Part shown: positions 9,043 to 18,611 of the stretch, one piece after another | Layout: every line of letters begins with the position of its first letter | Numbering within the stretch: position 1 is the stretch's first letter | NCBI RefSeq assembly: GCF_029433295.1 | Contig: NZ_JAQTHV010000003.1 | Location: forward strand, 62,001-126,000 | Length of the DNA: 64,000 nucleotides | Direction: 5' to 3' | Source of the DNA: Bifidobacterium sp. ESL0784 | GTDB lineage: Bacteria; Actinomycetota; Actinomycetes; Actinomycetales; Bifidobacteriaceae | Notes under the pieces: generated by a model | What the model saw: the letters and a program-made list of their open reading frames with translations, nothing else | Database searches by the model: none | What the model was told of the DNA's origin: nothing | Translations under genes and position numbers: made by a program

Positions 9043-9849
9043 TCAGGCTTGGATGTACAGACCATGCTTGGCGATGTATTGCACCACGCCGTCGGGAACG
9101 AGGTACCAGACCGGTTCGCCAAGCGAGACACGGTGACGCACGTCGGTCGAGGAGATGGCCAGCGCAGGAATTTCCAAGGTGTCGACCTCGACCTGCACGC
9201 GCATGTGTTCCGGGCTGGTGTAACCGGGACGCGTGACGGCAACGAAATGCGCAAGGCCGAACATGCTTCGCGCCTCTTTCCATTTGAGGATTTCGGCCAC
9301 GGCGTCAGCACCGGTGATGAAGAAGAGCTCGGCATCGGGATTCAACGCGCGTATATCGCGCAACGTGTCGATGGTGTAGGTGACGCCCGGACGATCGATA
9401 TCGACTCGGGATACGGTGAATTTGGGGTTCGAGGCCGTGGCGATGACGGTCATCAGGTAGCGGTCTTCGGCGTTGGTGACGTTCTTGCCAAGTTTGAAGG
9501 CCGGCCGACCTGTCGGCACGAAAATCACCTCATCAAGGTCATAGACCCAGGCCACCTCGCTTGCGGCCACCAAATGGCCGTTGTGGATAGGATCGAAGGT
9601 GCCGCCCATAATGCCGATACGACGACGTCCGTCTTTGCCGTGCTTGTCGACGGGTTTCACCTTGGAAGCATCGATGAAGTTGGGATCCGGCTGGTCGGAA
9701 AGGCCGGACATCTTTCGAGCCGGTTCACGATGCTGCGAACTTTCGCTATCAGGTACGGCAGGCATGACATCAGCGTTTTCTCCACGCTTCATCAATTCAC
9801 CATCATTGCCCGCAGACAGGGAACCAGCGGGAATCGGGGCGTCGCTCAT
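9043..9849 (-). CDS. nadD: Nicotinate-nucleotide adenylyltransferase with a disordered amino-terminal extension
   Basis: A 268-residue enzyme converting NaMN to NaAD in NAD synthesis. The nucleotidyltransferase signature [11 protein letters not shown] is at about residues 82-92, and the ISSTDVR motif (ISSTxIR type) is near the end. Typical NadD proteins begin about 5 residues before that signature, so the first 75 residues (polar, rich in Ser, Asp, Pro) are an extension. The start is supported by a 4-bp ATGA overlap with the preceding gene, so the two are translationally coupled. An internal ATG nearer the domain lacks equivalent support. Confidence 0.93.
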   Translation of the reverse strand: MSDAPIPAGSLSAGNDGELMKRGENADVMPAVPDSESSQHREPARKMSGLSDQPDPNFIDASKVKPVDKHGKDGRRRIGIMGGTFDPIHNGHLVAASEVAWVYDLDEVIFVPTGRPAFKLGKNVTNAEDRYLMTVIATASNPKFTVSRVDIDRPGVTYTIDTLRDIRALNPDAELFFITGADAVAEILKWKEARSMFGLAHFVAVTRPGYTSPEHMRVQVEVDTLEIPALAISSTDVRHRVSLGEPVWYLVPDGVVQYIAKHGLYIQA

Positions 9850-10616
9850 GCTTTGCCATGACCTTTGTGGTTGGTCTTGTCATTGTTTTGCGATTTGTCC
9901 GCGTCGGTTTCTTCACGTTTTTCGTCAGCCTGTTCGGTCTGTTCTTCGATGTCTTCGACGGTGGCATGTTCGCTGGGATCGATTTTGCCCATGTCCTCGT
10001 CGTATTCGTCCTGAACGACGCGACGGATCTCCGCGAAGGTCGGAATCGGGAAATCAGGCTGGTAGAGGCGGCGAACCGAAGCGACACACTCGGTGGCACG
10101 CACCAGCAGATCGTTCATGGCGTCGATGCCGCCTTCGGCCTCCTGCTTGCTGAATTCGACGATGTAGCGTTCCATGGCAGAAAGACGTTCGGCTACGGTC
10201 TTCTTGCCGTCCTCATCAAGGTCGACCACATCGTCCGCGTCCATTTCCGGCCATCCAACCAGAGCGGCATCCGCGTATTCGAGGGAGGCCCGCTGGTCGG
10301 CGGTGGCGATGCCGTCCTCGACCTGTACCAGGAATACGTAACGGACGATGGCGAGACGTTCCGAGGCGATTTTCAATGCAATACGAGGATTGCTGATGTC
10401 GATGCCGCGGTCCTGGGCCAGCTGATAATCGGCCTTGACACCGAGCTGTTGTTCGGCTTGCCGGGTCGCTGCATCGTCTTTTGGCTGCTCTTGGTTGTCC
10501 GTTGTAGCGGCCATGGGTCGATTTTCGGGATTCTGGTCGGCGGAAATTCCGCCTTCCATCTTCTTGCCTTCGCCGTCAATGCCGGTTTTGTCTTTGCTTT
10601 GTTCAGCGTCGTTCAT
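9846..10616 (-). CDS. Acidic hypothetical protein between proA and nadD
   Basis: A 256-residue soluble protein with no family I can name. Residues 1-70 are polar and probably disordered. Residues about 75-205 are ordered and mostly helical ([51 protein letters not shown]). The final 50 residues are rich in Asp, Glu and Lys. ATG 10616 has AAGGAC 7 nt upstream. It starts 19 bp after proA ends and overlaps nadD by 4 bp, so these three form one operon. The context gives no clear function. Confidence 0.75.
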   Translation of the reverse strand: MNDAEQSKDKTGIDGEGKKMEGGISADQNPENRPMAATTDNQEQPKDDAATRQAEQQLGVKADYQLAQDRGIDISNPRIALKIASERLAIVRYVFLVQVEDGIATADQRASLEYADAALVGWPEMDADDVVDLDEDGKKTVAERLSAMERYIVEFSKQEAEGGIDAMNDLLVRATECVASVRRLYQPDFPIPTFAEIRRVVQDEYDEDMGKIDPSEHATVEDIEEQTEQADEKREETDADKSQNNDKTNHKGHGKA

Positions 10617-10635
10617 ATCGTGTCCTTCGCTTTCG

Positions 10636-11952
10636 TCAAGCCCGCACCTGACCGGTGCCATAGCCAATCCATTTGGTCGTGGTCATTTCCGTCAAACCCA
10701 TGGGGCCGCGGGCATGCAGCTTCTGCGTCGAAATACCCAATTCGGCTCCAAAACCGAACATACCGCCATCCGTGAACCTTGAGGAGGCATTGGCCATGAC
10801 CACCGCCGAATCGATACGCCTGGTGAAACGTTCGACCGCGCTGTAATCCTCGGAAATGATGCATTCCGTATGGCCTGTGGAATGGGCGTTGATATGATCG
10901 ATCGCCCCGTCCAGAGATTCTACGACCTTGACACCCATTTTCAGGGCAAGATATTCAGTATCCCAATCATCGGGCGTGGCATGGAGCAGATTCACATTAT
11001 CAACCCCGCTTTGGGTGATGATTGCATAGGCCTCGTCATCGGCGTGAAGTTCCACTCCAGCTTCAGCGAGCGCACGGGCGGCAAGCGGCAGGAAATCCTT
11101 GGCCACATCTTGATGAACGATCAGCTTTTCGGCAGCGTTGCATACGCCGACACGCTGGGTTTTGGCATTCAGAATGATTGGGATGGCCTTGGCGAAATCA
11201 GCGGCCTTGTCGATATAGATATGCACGTTGCCCGCTCCGGTTTCGATGACCGGAACCTTGGAATTACGCACGACGGCCTGGATGAGTCCTGCTCCCCCAC
11301 GTGGTACCAACACGTCGATATGGCCACGCGCCTCCATCATCGCCGTGGCGCCCATACGTCCGAATTTATCGACGGAAGCGACCAGTGCCGGATCGAAACC
11401 TTGCTCCTGCAATGTTTTGCGAATGACGGCAAGAGTCGCTTCGTTGGTATGCTGCGCTTCGTGGCCGCCCCGAAGCAAAACGGCGTTGCCGGATTTCAGA
11501 CACAGCGAAGCAACATCGACGGTGACATTGGGCCGGGCTTCATAAATCATCCCGAAGACGCCGATAGGCACACGCACTTCGTTCAGGCGCAGTCCATTGG
11601 GCAACGTCGAACCACGGACGATCTGACCGACCGGATCGGGAAGCGTGGCGACATGACGGATACCGTCGGCCGCAGCCTTTATTCGCTGTTCGGCAAAGAG
11701 CAGACGGTCAAGCTTCCCCTCACTCATGCCGGACTGCCTTGCGGTGATCATGTCAAAACCATTGGCTTCGGCGATGGCCTTGCTCCCAGCTTCAAGCTCG
11801 TCCGCAATCGCATTGAGCAATGTGTTCTTCTGCTCGCTATTGGCTTCAGAGAGCACCTGCTGCGCCTGTGCCGCAGCATCACCCATGGAGCATACCTGCC
11901 GGAATACATCCGAATCGAGAACCGCCGAATCCTGATGACCATTTGCGACCAT
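10636..11952 (-). CDS. proA: Gamma-glutamyl phosphate reductase
   Basis: A 438-residue NADPH-dependent enzyme making glutamate 5-semialdehyde in proline synthesis. Conserved parts: [27 protein letters not shown], the catalytic region [14 protein letters not shown] with Cys, and the ending [27 protein letters not shown] stands 6 nt before ATG 11952; the frame is open 51 nt further but without a better site. It heads the proA-hypothetical-nadD run and is divergent from thrC. proB is not in the window. Confidence 0.96.
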   Translation of the reverse strand: MVANGHQDSAVLDSDVFRQVCSMGDAAAQAQQVLSEANSEQKNTLLNAIADELEAGSKAIAEANGFDMITARQSGMSEGKLDRLLFAEQRIKAAADGIRHVATLPDPVGQIVRGSTLPNGLRLNEVRVPIGVFGMIYEARPNVTVDVASLCLKSGNAVLLRGGHEAQHTNEATLAVIRKTLQEQGFDPALVASVDKFGRMGATAMMEARGHIDVLVPRGGAGLIQAVVRNSKVPVIETGAGNVHIYIDKAADFAKAIPIILNAKTQRVGVCNAAEKLIVHQDVAKDFLPLAARALAEAGVELHADDEAYAIITQSGVDNVNLLHATPDDWDTEYLALKMGVKVVESLDGAIDHINAHSTGHTECIISEDYSAVERFTRRIDSAVVMANASSRFTDGGMFGFGAELGISTQKLHARGPMGLTEMTTTKWIGYGTGQVRA

Positions 11953-12175
11953 GAAGCTCTCCCTGAAATCCATCAATCTGCTTTTCAAAACTGATATTTC
12001 CAATCAGCATCAAAGCAGATATTCACCGTTCTGTTGCCAACGATTGTAGGCCTTGCCTCGTCCAAAACGAATCCGAATCCATTGATTTGGACACCACCGG
12101 TATTCGGCCTTGCGTTCCATTAGACTGTTGTATCAGCAAAATTACAAGACCGTCAGAGCAAACGAGGCATTTGTG

Positions 12176-13666
12176 ATGAACACCACCTTTCATAGCACCA
12201 GAGGTTATTCCGAAGAGTTGAGCAGCCGCCAGGCCATCCGTCAGGGGCTTGCAGGCGACGGAGGACTGTTCGTCACCGATGACCTTGGCAAGCAGCAGGT
12301 TGACGTCGCCGGACTGGTCGGCAAACCTTATCAAGACATGGCCCGCACCGTGCTGGATGTCTTGCTACCCGATTTTTCGGATTCGGAACTTGACGAATGC
12401 GTGCACGCGGCCTACGGCTCTCAGTGGCTCGACCGCGCGATCACCTCGTTGAAACCATTGGGCGACGATTACATTCTCGAGCTCTTCAACGGACCGACGA
12501 GCGCATTCAAGGACGTGGCGCTGCAGATTCTCCCGCAGTTCATGGCACGTACCACCTCCGGCGCGCCTGAAACGAGCGAAAGGGTGATGGTGCTGACAGC
12601 GACTTCCGGCGATACCGGCAAGGCTGCGCTCGCAGGATTCGCGGATACATGCGGAACCGGCATCACCGTCTTCTATCCCGAAGGTAAGGTCAGCGAGATC
12701 CAGCGTCTGCAGATGACCACCCAGACCGGCTCGAACGTCAACGTCTGCGCGGTCAAGGGCAATTTCGACGACGCACAAACCGCAGTCAAGCGCATTTTCG
12801 GCGACAAGGACTTGGCCGAAAAACTTGAGGCGGGCAACAACGTTTCGCTTTCCTCAGCCAATTCCATTAACGTTGGCAGGCTGGTGCCGCAGGTCGTCTA
12901 TTACTTCTCGGCTTACGCGCAACTGGTCGAACGCGGCGCCATCAAGGTCGGGGATGAAGTCGAGTTCGTGGTGCCTACAGGCAATTTCGGCGATATCCTC
13001 GCAGGCTATTATGCCAAGAAACTCGGGCTGCCCGTCGGCAAACTCACTGTGGCCAGCGACCGCAACAACGTGCTCTTCGACTTCCTGACCGCCGGTATCT
13101 ACAACCGCGAGCGCCCGTTCTACGAGACCACTTCGCCGTCCATGGATATTCTCGTTTCTTCGAACCTTGAACGCATGCTCTACTACATGTCAAACGGCGA
13201 TACCGAGCTCATTCGGAGCCTGATGGACGACCTGCAAAACAAGGGTTCATTCACGATTTCTGAAGCCCTTCTGAAACAGATTCGCGAACTTTTCTCCTGT
13301 GGTTGGGCCGACGAAGATCAGGTGAGCCAGGCCATCACCGACTGCTGGAACGCGAACCATTACGTCATCGACCCGCACACCGCCTGCGGATACCATGTGC
13401 TGGAACAGGAGCCTCGTGAAAAGGCTATGCCCCGCGTGCTGCTGAGCACCGCCAGCCCGTACAAGTTCCCGCGCGTGGTCGGCAAGGCGCTCGATCTCGA
13501 TACCACCGGCACCGACTTCGAGTGCATGGACAGGCTTTCTGAGGCCACCGGCACCACTGCTCCCAAGAACCTGCGCGGCCTTGAGCACGCCGCTGAACGC
13601 TTCACCGACGTCATCTCCATCGACGAGATGAGCGATTATGTCAGGGATGCTTCTCAACGGCTCTAA
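12176..13666 (+). CDS. thrC: Threonine synthase
   Basis: A 496-residue PLP enzyme making threonine from O-phosphohomoserine. The PLP lysine is Lys112 in GPTSAFKDVALQ, and the phosphate loop is LTATSGDTGKAAL. The long form resembles the fungal/E. coli type rather than the short one. ATG 12176 has GAGG 8 nt upstream; the open frame reaches back to 12110. It is monocistronic, with a strong bidirectional terminator behind it. Other thr genes are absent here. Confidence 0.96.
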   Translation: MNTTFHSTRGYSEELSSRQAIRQGLAGDGGLFVTDDLGKQQVDVAGLVGKPYQDMARTVLDVLLPDFSDSELDECVHAAYGSQWLDRAITSLKPLGDDYILELFNGPTSAFKDVALQILPQFMARTTSGAPETSERVMVLTATSGDTGKAALAGFADTCGTGITVFYPEGKVSEIQRLQMTTQTGSNVNVCAVKGNFDDAQTAVKRIFGDKDLAEKLEAGNNVSLSSANSINVGRLVPQVVYYFSAYAQLVERGAIKVGDEVEFVVPTGNFGDILAGYYAKKLGLPVGKLTVASDRNNVLFDFLTAGIYNRERPFYETTSPSMDILVSSNLERMLYYMSNGDTELIRSLMDDLQNKGSFTISEALLKQIRELFSCGWADEDQVSQAITDCWNANHYVIDPHTACGYHVLEQEPREKAMPRVLLSTASPYKFPRVVGKALDLDTTGTDFECMDRLSEATGTTAPKNLRGLEHAAERFTDVISIDEMSDYVRDASQRL

Positions 13667-13682
13667 AGTCATAAGATTAAAG

Positions 13683-13729
13683 AAAAAGGGCTTACGGATA
13701 ACTTATTCGGTCTCCGTAAGCCCTTTTTT
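13683..13729. terminator. Bidirectional terminator between thrC and the ABC permease gene
   Basis: A stem of about 16 bp (13683-13698 with 13713-13729) has A runs on one side and T runs on the other, so it reads as an intrinsic terminator in both directions. It lies between convergent genes. Confidence 0.9.
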
Positions 13730-13735
13730 GATGAT

Positions 13736-14449
13736 TTACAGTTCCTTGCGTTCGTAGATGTGCATCGAGAGCCTGCAGGAGAGAACGAACATCACCACAG
13801 CTACAATGATGCCGATAATGGCTATCCAAGGGAAGGGACCCAGCTTGGCAGTGGTAACGAAATGAACCACCCTGTTCAATGTCGACTCCGGCATCGTGAA
13901 TCCGATAAGCACCATAATCGCGCCGAGAGCGACCAATAGAAGGAGTGCATAGCCCATCGCCTTGGTCGCAGGGAAGCGATAGCCGATTGGCAACGTCAAG
14001 CTGGCATAGATGGTGCCAACCGCCAACACCGTTACAGCCAACCCGGCCACGGCCCCCATGCTATGAGGCATATATATCACCAGCCCACAAATCACCTGCA
14101 GCAAGGCAGCGATGACTATGGCTAGCAGAGTGAAGGCATATCTGCCAACGACCTGATTCACGCGTGAAACAGGGAGCGGACCGTTAAGTTTCGCTGTTCC
14201 CGTCTGGTCTTCATAGCTGAACACCATTATCCCCATCATGCCTGATACGGCGACCAACAATCCGGTGATGCCACCGCTCATAGGGCCTGTTATTCCATCA
14301 TTGCCGCCAATCCTCGCCACGATTGCGAAAAGTAACGGCAAACCCACCAGGAGCAGCACACTGCCGCTGCCAATGCCTTTACCGCTGCTCCATGCCAGAA
14401 TTTTGTATATGTCGATGCGGAATGCCTTGTTGATTTGTTTGGAATCCAT
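13736..14449 (-). CDS. ABC-2 type transporter permease
   Basis: A 237-residue integral membrane protein with about six hydrophobic helices and the cytoplasmic segment FSYEDQTGTAKLNGPLPVSRVNQVVGRY, typical of ABC-2 permeases from GntR-linked exporters. It follows its ATPase. A GTG start at 14461 would overlap the ATPase stop but would directly abut AGGAG; ATG 14449 lies 11 nt from AGGAG, so I chose it. It is likely an exporter of a small toxic or cell-envelope-active compound, by analogy with YtrA-regulated systems. Confidence 0.83.
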   Translation of the reverse strand: MDSKQINKAFRIDIYKILAWSSGKGIGSGSVLLLVGLPLLFAIVARIGGNDGITGPMSGGITGLLVAVSGMMGIMVFSYEDQTGTAKLNGPLPVSRVNQVVGRYAFTLLAIVIAALLQVICGLVIYMPHSMGAVAGLAVTVLAVGTIYASLTLPIGYRFPATKAMGYALLLLVALGAIMVLIGFTMPESTLNRVVHFVTTAKLGPFPWIAIIGIIVAVVMFVLSCRLSMHIYERKEL

Positions 14450-14457
14450 GATGTCTC

Positions 14458-15411
14458 TCACTCCTCGTTCGCGTCCGGAAATGCCTTGGCCACATTGGTC
14501 AAGCGGATGATGTCATCGATGGACACCGGTTCACTCATCAATTCAGGAGTTTCGCCAATTATCTTGTCAACAACCTCACGATGGACCAACGCTTCGAAAC
14601 CGGTGCTGAAACGGCGAAGCCCGACAACGTATGGTTCGATGCCCGCTGCCTGGTCGAGACTGCCTTTGACCACGCGGAAAGAATCCTCGAACTCGTCCTT
14701 GGGACCGGTGTAATAAAGCTGGCCTTGGGTGATATACGTGATGAAATCCGCGGCACGCTCCAAGTCGGAGGTGATGTGGGTGCTGAATAGGACGCTGTGC
14801 TGCCCGTCTTCCACGTAACGTTGCAAGATATCCATCAGCTCGTCACGTGCCAGCACGTCGAGACCGCTGGTCGGCTCGTCAAGAATCAGCAGTTTCGCAC
14901 CATGGCTCAGGGCGGCCGCAATCATCAGCTTCATTTGCATGCCGCGCGAAAGGTCCTTGACGACCTTCTTCATCTCCAACCCGAATCGGTCGAGGTACTG
15001 CTCAAAGAGTGCCTGATTCCAGGTGTCATACATGGTAGCCGTGACTTGTCCGGCCATTTTCACTGTCCAGTAAGTCGAGAAATAGCTGGTATCGAAGACG
15101 ACGCCGAGTTGTTCCTTAACCTTCACCTCATCAGCTCTGTTGTCGAGGCCAAGCACGCTGATCGAGCCAGCATCGCGATGGATCATATTGAGGATAAGCT
15201 TGATGAGCGTCGATTTGCCGGCGCCATTGGGGCCGATAAGACCCATGATGTAGCCCATCGGCAGGTCGAACGTCACCGGACCGAGACTGAAACCGGAACC
15301 GTAGCTTTTCTTAACGTCAGTGACACTCAGCGCCATTGGCTGGGGGTCTGTCCCGCGGGCAACAACCTGAGTATCCTGCTTGACTGTTGTAGGTGATGAC
15401 TGTGTCATCAT
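14458..15411 (-). CDS. ABC transporter ATP-binding protein
   Basis: A 317-residue ATPase with Walker A GPNGAGKST, a signature-like LSRGMQMKL (a variant of LSGGQ) and Walker B LLILDEPTSGLD, followed by an H-loop FSTHITSD. The variant signature and the Y/D-rich Q-loop region (VVFDTSYFSTYWTV) are usual in exporters of the YtrB type. AGGAAAGGA lies 5 nt before the ATG. It sits 131 bp downstream of the GntR gene and immediately upstream of its permease partner. Substrate unknown. Confidence 0.92.
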   Translation of the reverse strand: MMTQSSPTTVKQDTQVVARGTDPQPMALSVTDVKKSYGSGFSLGPVTFDLPMGYIMGLIGPNGAGKSTLIKLILNMIHRDAGSISVLGLDNRADEVKVKEQLGVVFDTSYFSTYWTVKMAGQVTATMYDTWNQALFEQYLDRFGLEMKKVVKDLSRGMQMKLMIAAALSHGAKLLILDEPTSGLDVLARDELMDILQRYVEDGQHSVLFSTHITSDLERAADFITYITQGQLYYTGPKDEFEDSFRVVKGSLDQAAGIEPYVVGLRRFSTGFEALVHREVVDKIIGETPELMSEPVSIDDIIRLTNVAKAFPDANEE

Positions 15412-15542
15412 CGTATTCCTTTCCTGTTCACCGACGAACCGATAAAGTTTCGATCAAGCCTTCATTGGCAATTAAATGAAAGACAATTGGCAAGCGTGCT
15501 ACAGCGGCAGCAGTGCCTACTTTTCATTCCTGCCAGTGAATC

Positions 15543-15920
15543 TCATTTGGCTTTCTTGTACTCAGTCTCGAGCATATCCATCAGGTCAATCAGTGGGATG
15601 TCGGCAGCTTTCGCTGCAACTCCCACCTGACGCAAGGCGTTGCGCACCTGGCCGGCAAGTTTCTTCTTCATTCGTTCATCGCCCTTTTCAGCGACAAACG
15701 AGCCCTTGCCCTGCACATTGATGATAATGCCTTCGTCCGCCAGCTCGTTGTAGGCGCGCGTGACGGTGAGCACAGAGATACGCAGTTCGCGGGCCAGCTT
15801 GCGCAGGCTCGGCAGCGCCTCCTCGCTTTTGAGCTCGCCGTTCAACACGGCCTCACGTATCTGGCGTTTGATTTGCTCGTAGATCGGTTCTCCGGACACG
15901 GATGAGATGATCAGTTTCAT
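15543..15920 (-). CDS. GntR family regulator, YtrA subfamily
   Basis: A 125-residue repressor. The winged helix-turn-helix covers residues about 8-75 (EPIYEQIKRQIREAVLNGEL ... LRISVLTVTRAYNELADEG). The remaining 50 residues form a short helical dimerisation tail without an effector domain, which is typical of YtrA. It is first in the regulator-ATPase-permease operon. Its promoter contains a palindrome covering the -10, so it probably represses its own operon. The ligand is unknown. Confidence 0.92.
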   Translation of the reverse strand: MKLIISSVSGEPIYEQIKRQIREAVLNGELKSEEALPSLRKLARELRISVLTVTRAYNELADEGIIINVQGKGSFVAEKGDERMKKKLAGQVRNALRQVGVAAKAADIPLIDLMDMLETEYKKAK

Positions 15921-15983
15921 CTATGCCCCTTTCTGTTGCTGATCAGTGTCCAGCAAAACTCCCGAGTTTCCTCAACAGTTCTA

Positions 15984-16007
15984 CTGTTACATATAACTAT
16001 ATAACAG
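15984..16007 (-). promoter_or_regulatory. Probable GntR/YtrA operator
   Basis: A 24-bp imperfect palindrome, CTGTTA and TAACAG arms around an AT-rich centre. The arms are exact and 3 further positions pair. AACAGTT is repeated nearby at 15974-15980, and TAACAG recurs at 16034-16039. The palindrome contains the whole -10 hexamer of the predicted promoter, so a bound repressor would block RNA polymerase. Confidence 0.65.
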
Positions 16008-16024
16008 TTTAATTCACTGTGCAA
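15996..16024 (-). promoter_or_regulatory. Promoter of the GntR-ABC operon
   Basis: On the minus strand, TTGCAC (16019-16024) is separated by 17 bp from TATAGT (15996-16001). This is close to the sigma-70/SigA consensus, about 75 bp upstream of the GntR start. Confidence 0.7.
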
Positions 16025-16125
16025 GTCGATACCATAACAGTTCGTTTATTTGGAATACCTGCAAAATAAGCGTTTATCATAATAAAATTAATATTGAATT
16101 CTCTAATTTAACAGCAGACGATATT

Positions 16126-16785
16126 TCAAAGTACTTTTGGCGCATCGTCAAAGCCGCTGATTACCCCATCCGCAATCGCTGAGATGGCAGGTCCATCCGC
16201 CAAGGAATAGTCATCTTCCATCGCCCAGACGCTCATACCTGCAGACTTCGCAGCCTTTACTGCCGTCAGCAGATCCTCAAACACGGTGCAATCCTTGGCG
16301 GCTATTCCCAAACGCGACGCCGCGGCCAGATAAACCTCCGGACTGTGTTTGCTTTTCGCGTTGGTATCCTCCACGCTTACTACCACATCGAAGAACTTTC
16401 GGATGTTCACGTGTTCCATGCCAACTTCACGCACCTGCGGTGAAAGCGATGTTGCCACTGCCAGCCGTGCGCCACTCGACTTCAGATAGTCCAGATATTC
16501 AACCGCATGCGGTTTGGCTTCAACGGTAGTGCCATAGGCTTCAAGCACCATCGAGTCCCACAACTTGGCCAGCTCGGTAGGTGTATCGTCAAGTCCATAA
16601 CGCTCAATCGTGTAACGCGCCACTTCTTCAGGCCTCATTGCATTGACAACACCCATGTAGTCATCGGTCAACGGAATGTTGCGCATGCGGAAGAAGTCAA
16701 TATCGACCTGATGCCACACGTCCATCGAGTCCAGCAGTGTCCCGTCCAAATCAAAGATGGCCGCTTTGCCTTCGTTTATTTTCAT
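16126..16785 (-). CDS. HAD superfamily phosphatase
   Basis: A 219-residue haloacid dehalogenase-like hydrolase. Motif I is FDLDGTLLDS (Asp12, Asp14), a cap domain follows, motif II Thr/Ser is in AVATSLSP, and the Lys is in NAKSKHSPEVY. The GD/DD-type motif IV is changed to FEDLLTAVKAAKSAG, which keeps the acidic residue. Likely substrates are sugar or nucleotide phosphates. It starts 11 bp after recN ends and so probably shares the nadK-recN transcript. Confidence 0.85.
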   Translation of the reverse strand: MKINEGKAAIFDLDGTLLDSMDVWHQVDIDFFRMRNIPLTDDYMGVVNAMRPEEVARYTIERYGLDDTPTELAKLWDSMVLEAYGTTVEAKPHAVEYLDYLKSSGARLAVATSLSPQVREVGMEHVNIRKFFDVVVSVEDTNAKSKHSPEVYLAAASRLGIAAKDCTVFEDLLTAVKAAKSAGMSVWAMEDDYSLADGPAISAIADGVISGFDDAPKVL

Positions 16786-16796
16786 ACAGCGTGCCT

Positions 16797-18605
16797 TTAT
16801 AGCTTGCTGGAAGCGAGAAGCTCTTTGGCATGGCTGAGCGACGTGGCGGATTCGCTGCCGGAGAGCATTCGGGCGATTTCGTGGATGCGGGCATCACCGG
16901 TGACCTCGTTGACCGTTGTCTCGATTGGTGCTTTCGAGCCGGCGCCGTTGGAGTTGCCTTTGCTCACCACAAATTGAGTGTCCGCCCACGAGGCGACCTG
17001 TGCCAAATGCGTGACCACGATGACCTGCGAGGTCTGGGAGAGCTTGGCCAGACGCTTGCCAAGCTCGACCGCTGCCTTCCCGCCTACTCCGGCATCGACC
17101 TCATCGAAGATGAACGTCATATCGCTGGAACCGGAAGTCCGCTTTTCGGCCACGGACAGCTCCAATGCCAACATGAGTCGACTCAGTTCGCCGCCGGAAG
17201 CGCTTTTGCCCATCGGCAGTTGCGGCGAGCCGGGGAACGGCGTGAATAGAAATTCGATGTCATCGATACCGTTGATGTCCAGAGGCCAAGTGGCAGAAGC
17301 CTGCTGTTTTTCGGAGTTCTGTGCGGACGGTTTGCCTTTCGGTCCGGATTTACGTCGCACAACACGAATCTCCAGCCCTGCTCCGGCCATGGCCAAAGCC
17401 GAAAGTTCCTTGGAAACCGTATCCGCCAGAACGGTGGCTGCGAATGTCCTCTTCCTGCTCAGCACCTCCGCAGCCTTCAAGGCATCATCGAAAGCCTGCC
17501 TGCGCTGTGTTTTGAGCTCTTCCACTTTCTCGGGAGACGCATCCAAATCCTCAACCTCAAACGCTGCCTTGTCGCGCCAATCAATCACATCCTCGAGTGT
17601 CGGCCCCCAACGTCGGGTCAGCTCGTCAAGTTCATGAATGCGGGAGTTGATGGCGTCCAATCCTTCAGCATCCTCGTCGGCATCCATTTCGTTGGAAAGC
17701 GAGAAAATGATATCGGAAAGGTCGGCATTCAACGATTCCAGACGATCTGCCACTCCCACGAAAGAACCGCCGACATGAATCGTGCGCAACGCCTGGATGG
17801 CATGGGTGATGGCATCAGAGGCACCTAGCGCGTCGCTGTCCGAATCCACCGACGAGGCGTCCAACGCCGAAAGCGCAGAGTTGACACCCTGTGCGATTTC
17901 GGCGGCATTCTCAACGCGCGAACGCTTTTCCTTGAGTTCTTCATCCTCGCCAGGTTTGGGATCGACTTTGTTGATCTGTTCGATGGATTCCCGCAGATAA
18001 TCGGCACGTTGCCGGGCAGAGGCCTCCTGATTGGTGAGGTTGCGAAGTCGTTCATCAACCGCCTGGAACTTTTCCCAAGCGGCACGATAAGACTCCCTCT
18101 CTGCCTTGTCATCAGCGGCCATGTCCAGGAATTCCCGTTGACGTGCGGGTGAGGCAAGCCGCAGCTGGTCGGCCTGTCCATGAATGGTCACCAGTTCAGC
18201 CGCGACATTGCCCAGCACGTTTCTGGGAACGCTATGGCCGCAAAGCACGGCCCGGGAACGTCCGGAGGCCGGAACCGTACGAGAAAGAAAAAGCTCGCGC
18301 CGCCCGATTTCGTCGGGATCCGGGTCGGTACCCTTACCGTCGGCATCGAGTACACCGGCATCCTGGGCGAGACCGGCCGCCTTGCCGTTTTCATCGACAT
18401 CGAAAATACCTTGCGTCCAAGCCGAACCCGCCCCAGCGGCAACCCGTCCAACGTTGGCCGTAGCTCCAGAAATGAGCCGAATCGCACTGAGCAGCATGGA
18501 TTTGCCGGCACCGGTTTCACCAGTGATGGCAGTCATCCCCTTGCCCGGCATCAATACTGCAGAGCGAATGGGCCCGAGATTGCGCACTTCCAGTTCTTCA
18601 AGCAT
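16797..18605 (-). CDS. recN: DNA repair protein RecN
   Basis: A 602-residue SMC-like ATPase for double-strand break repair. Walker A GETGAGKS is at residues 29-36, a long coiled-coil middle follows, and the carboxyl part has SGGELSRLMLALE (signature) and FIFDEVDAGVGGKAA (Walker B). The globular insert near residues 65-105 is rich in Asp and Gly. It begins 6 bp after nadK ends, the nadK-recN order known in many actinobacteria. Confidence 0.96.
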   Translation of the reverse strand: MLEELEVRNLGPIRSAVLMPGKGMTAITGETGAGKSMLLSAIRLISGATANVGRVAAGAGSAWTQGIFDVDENGKAAGLAQDAGVLDADGKGTDPDPDEIGRRELFLSRTVPASGRSRAVLCGHSVPRNVLGNVAAELVTIHGQADQLRLASPARQREFLDMAADDKAERESYRAAWEKFQAVDERLRNLTNQEASARQRADYLRESIEQINKVDPKPGEDEELKEKRSRVENAAEIAQGVNSALSALDASSVDSDSDALGASDAITHAIQALRTIHVGGSFVGVADRLESLNADLSDIIFSLSNEMDADEDAEGLDAINSRIHELDELTRRWGPTLEDVIDWRDKAAFEVEDLDASPEKVEELKTQRRQAFDDALKAAEVLSRKRTFAATVLADTVSKELSALAMAGAGLEIRVVRRKSGPKGKPSAQNSEKQQASATWPLDINGIDDIEFLFTPFPGSPQLPMGKSASGGELSRLMLALELSVAEKRTSGSSDMTFIFDEVDAGVGGKAAVELGKRLAKLSQTSQVIVVTHLAQVASWADTQFVVSKGNSNGAGSKAPIETTVNEVTGDARIHEIARMLSGSESATSLSHAKELLASSKL

Positions 18606-18611
18606 AGGATT

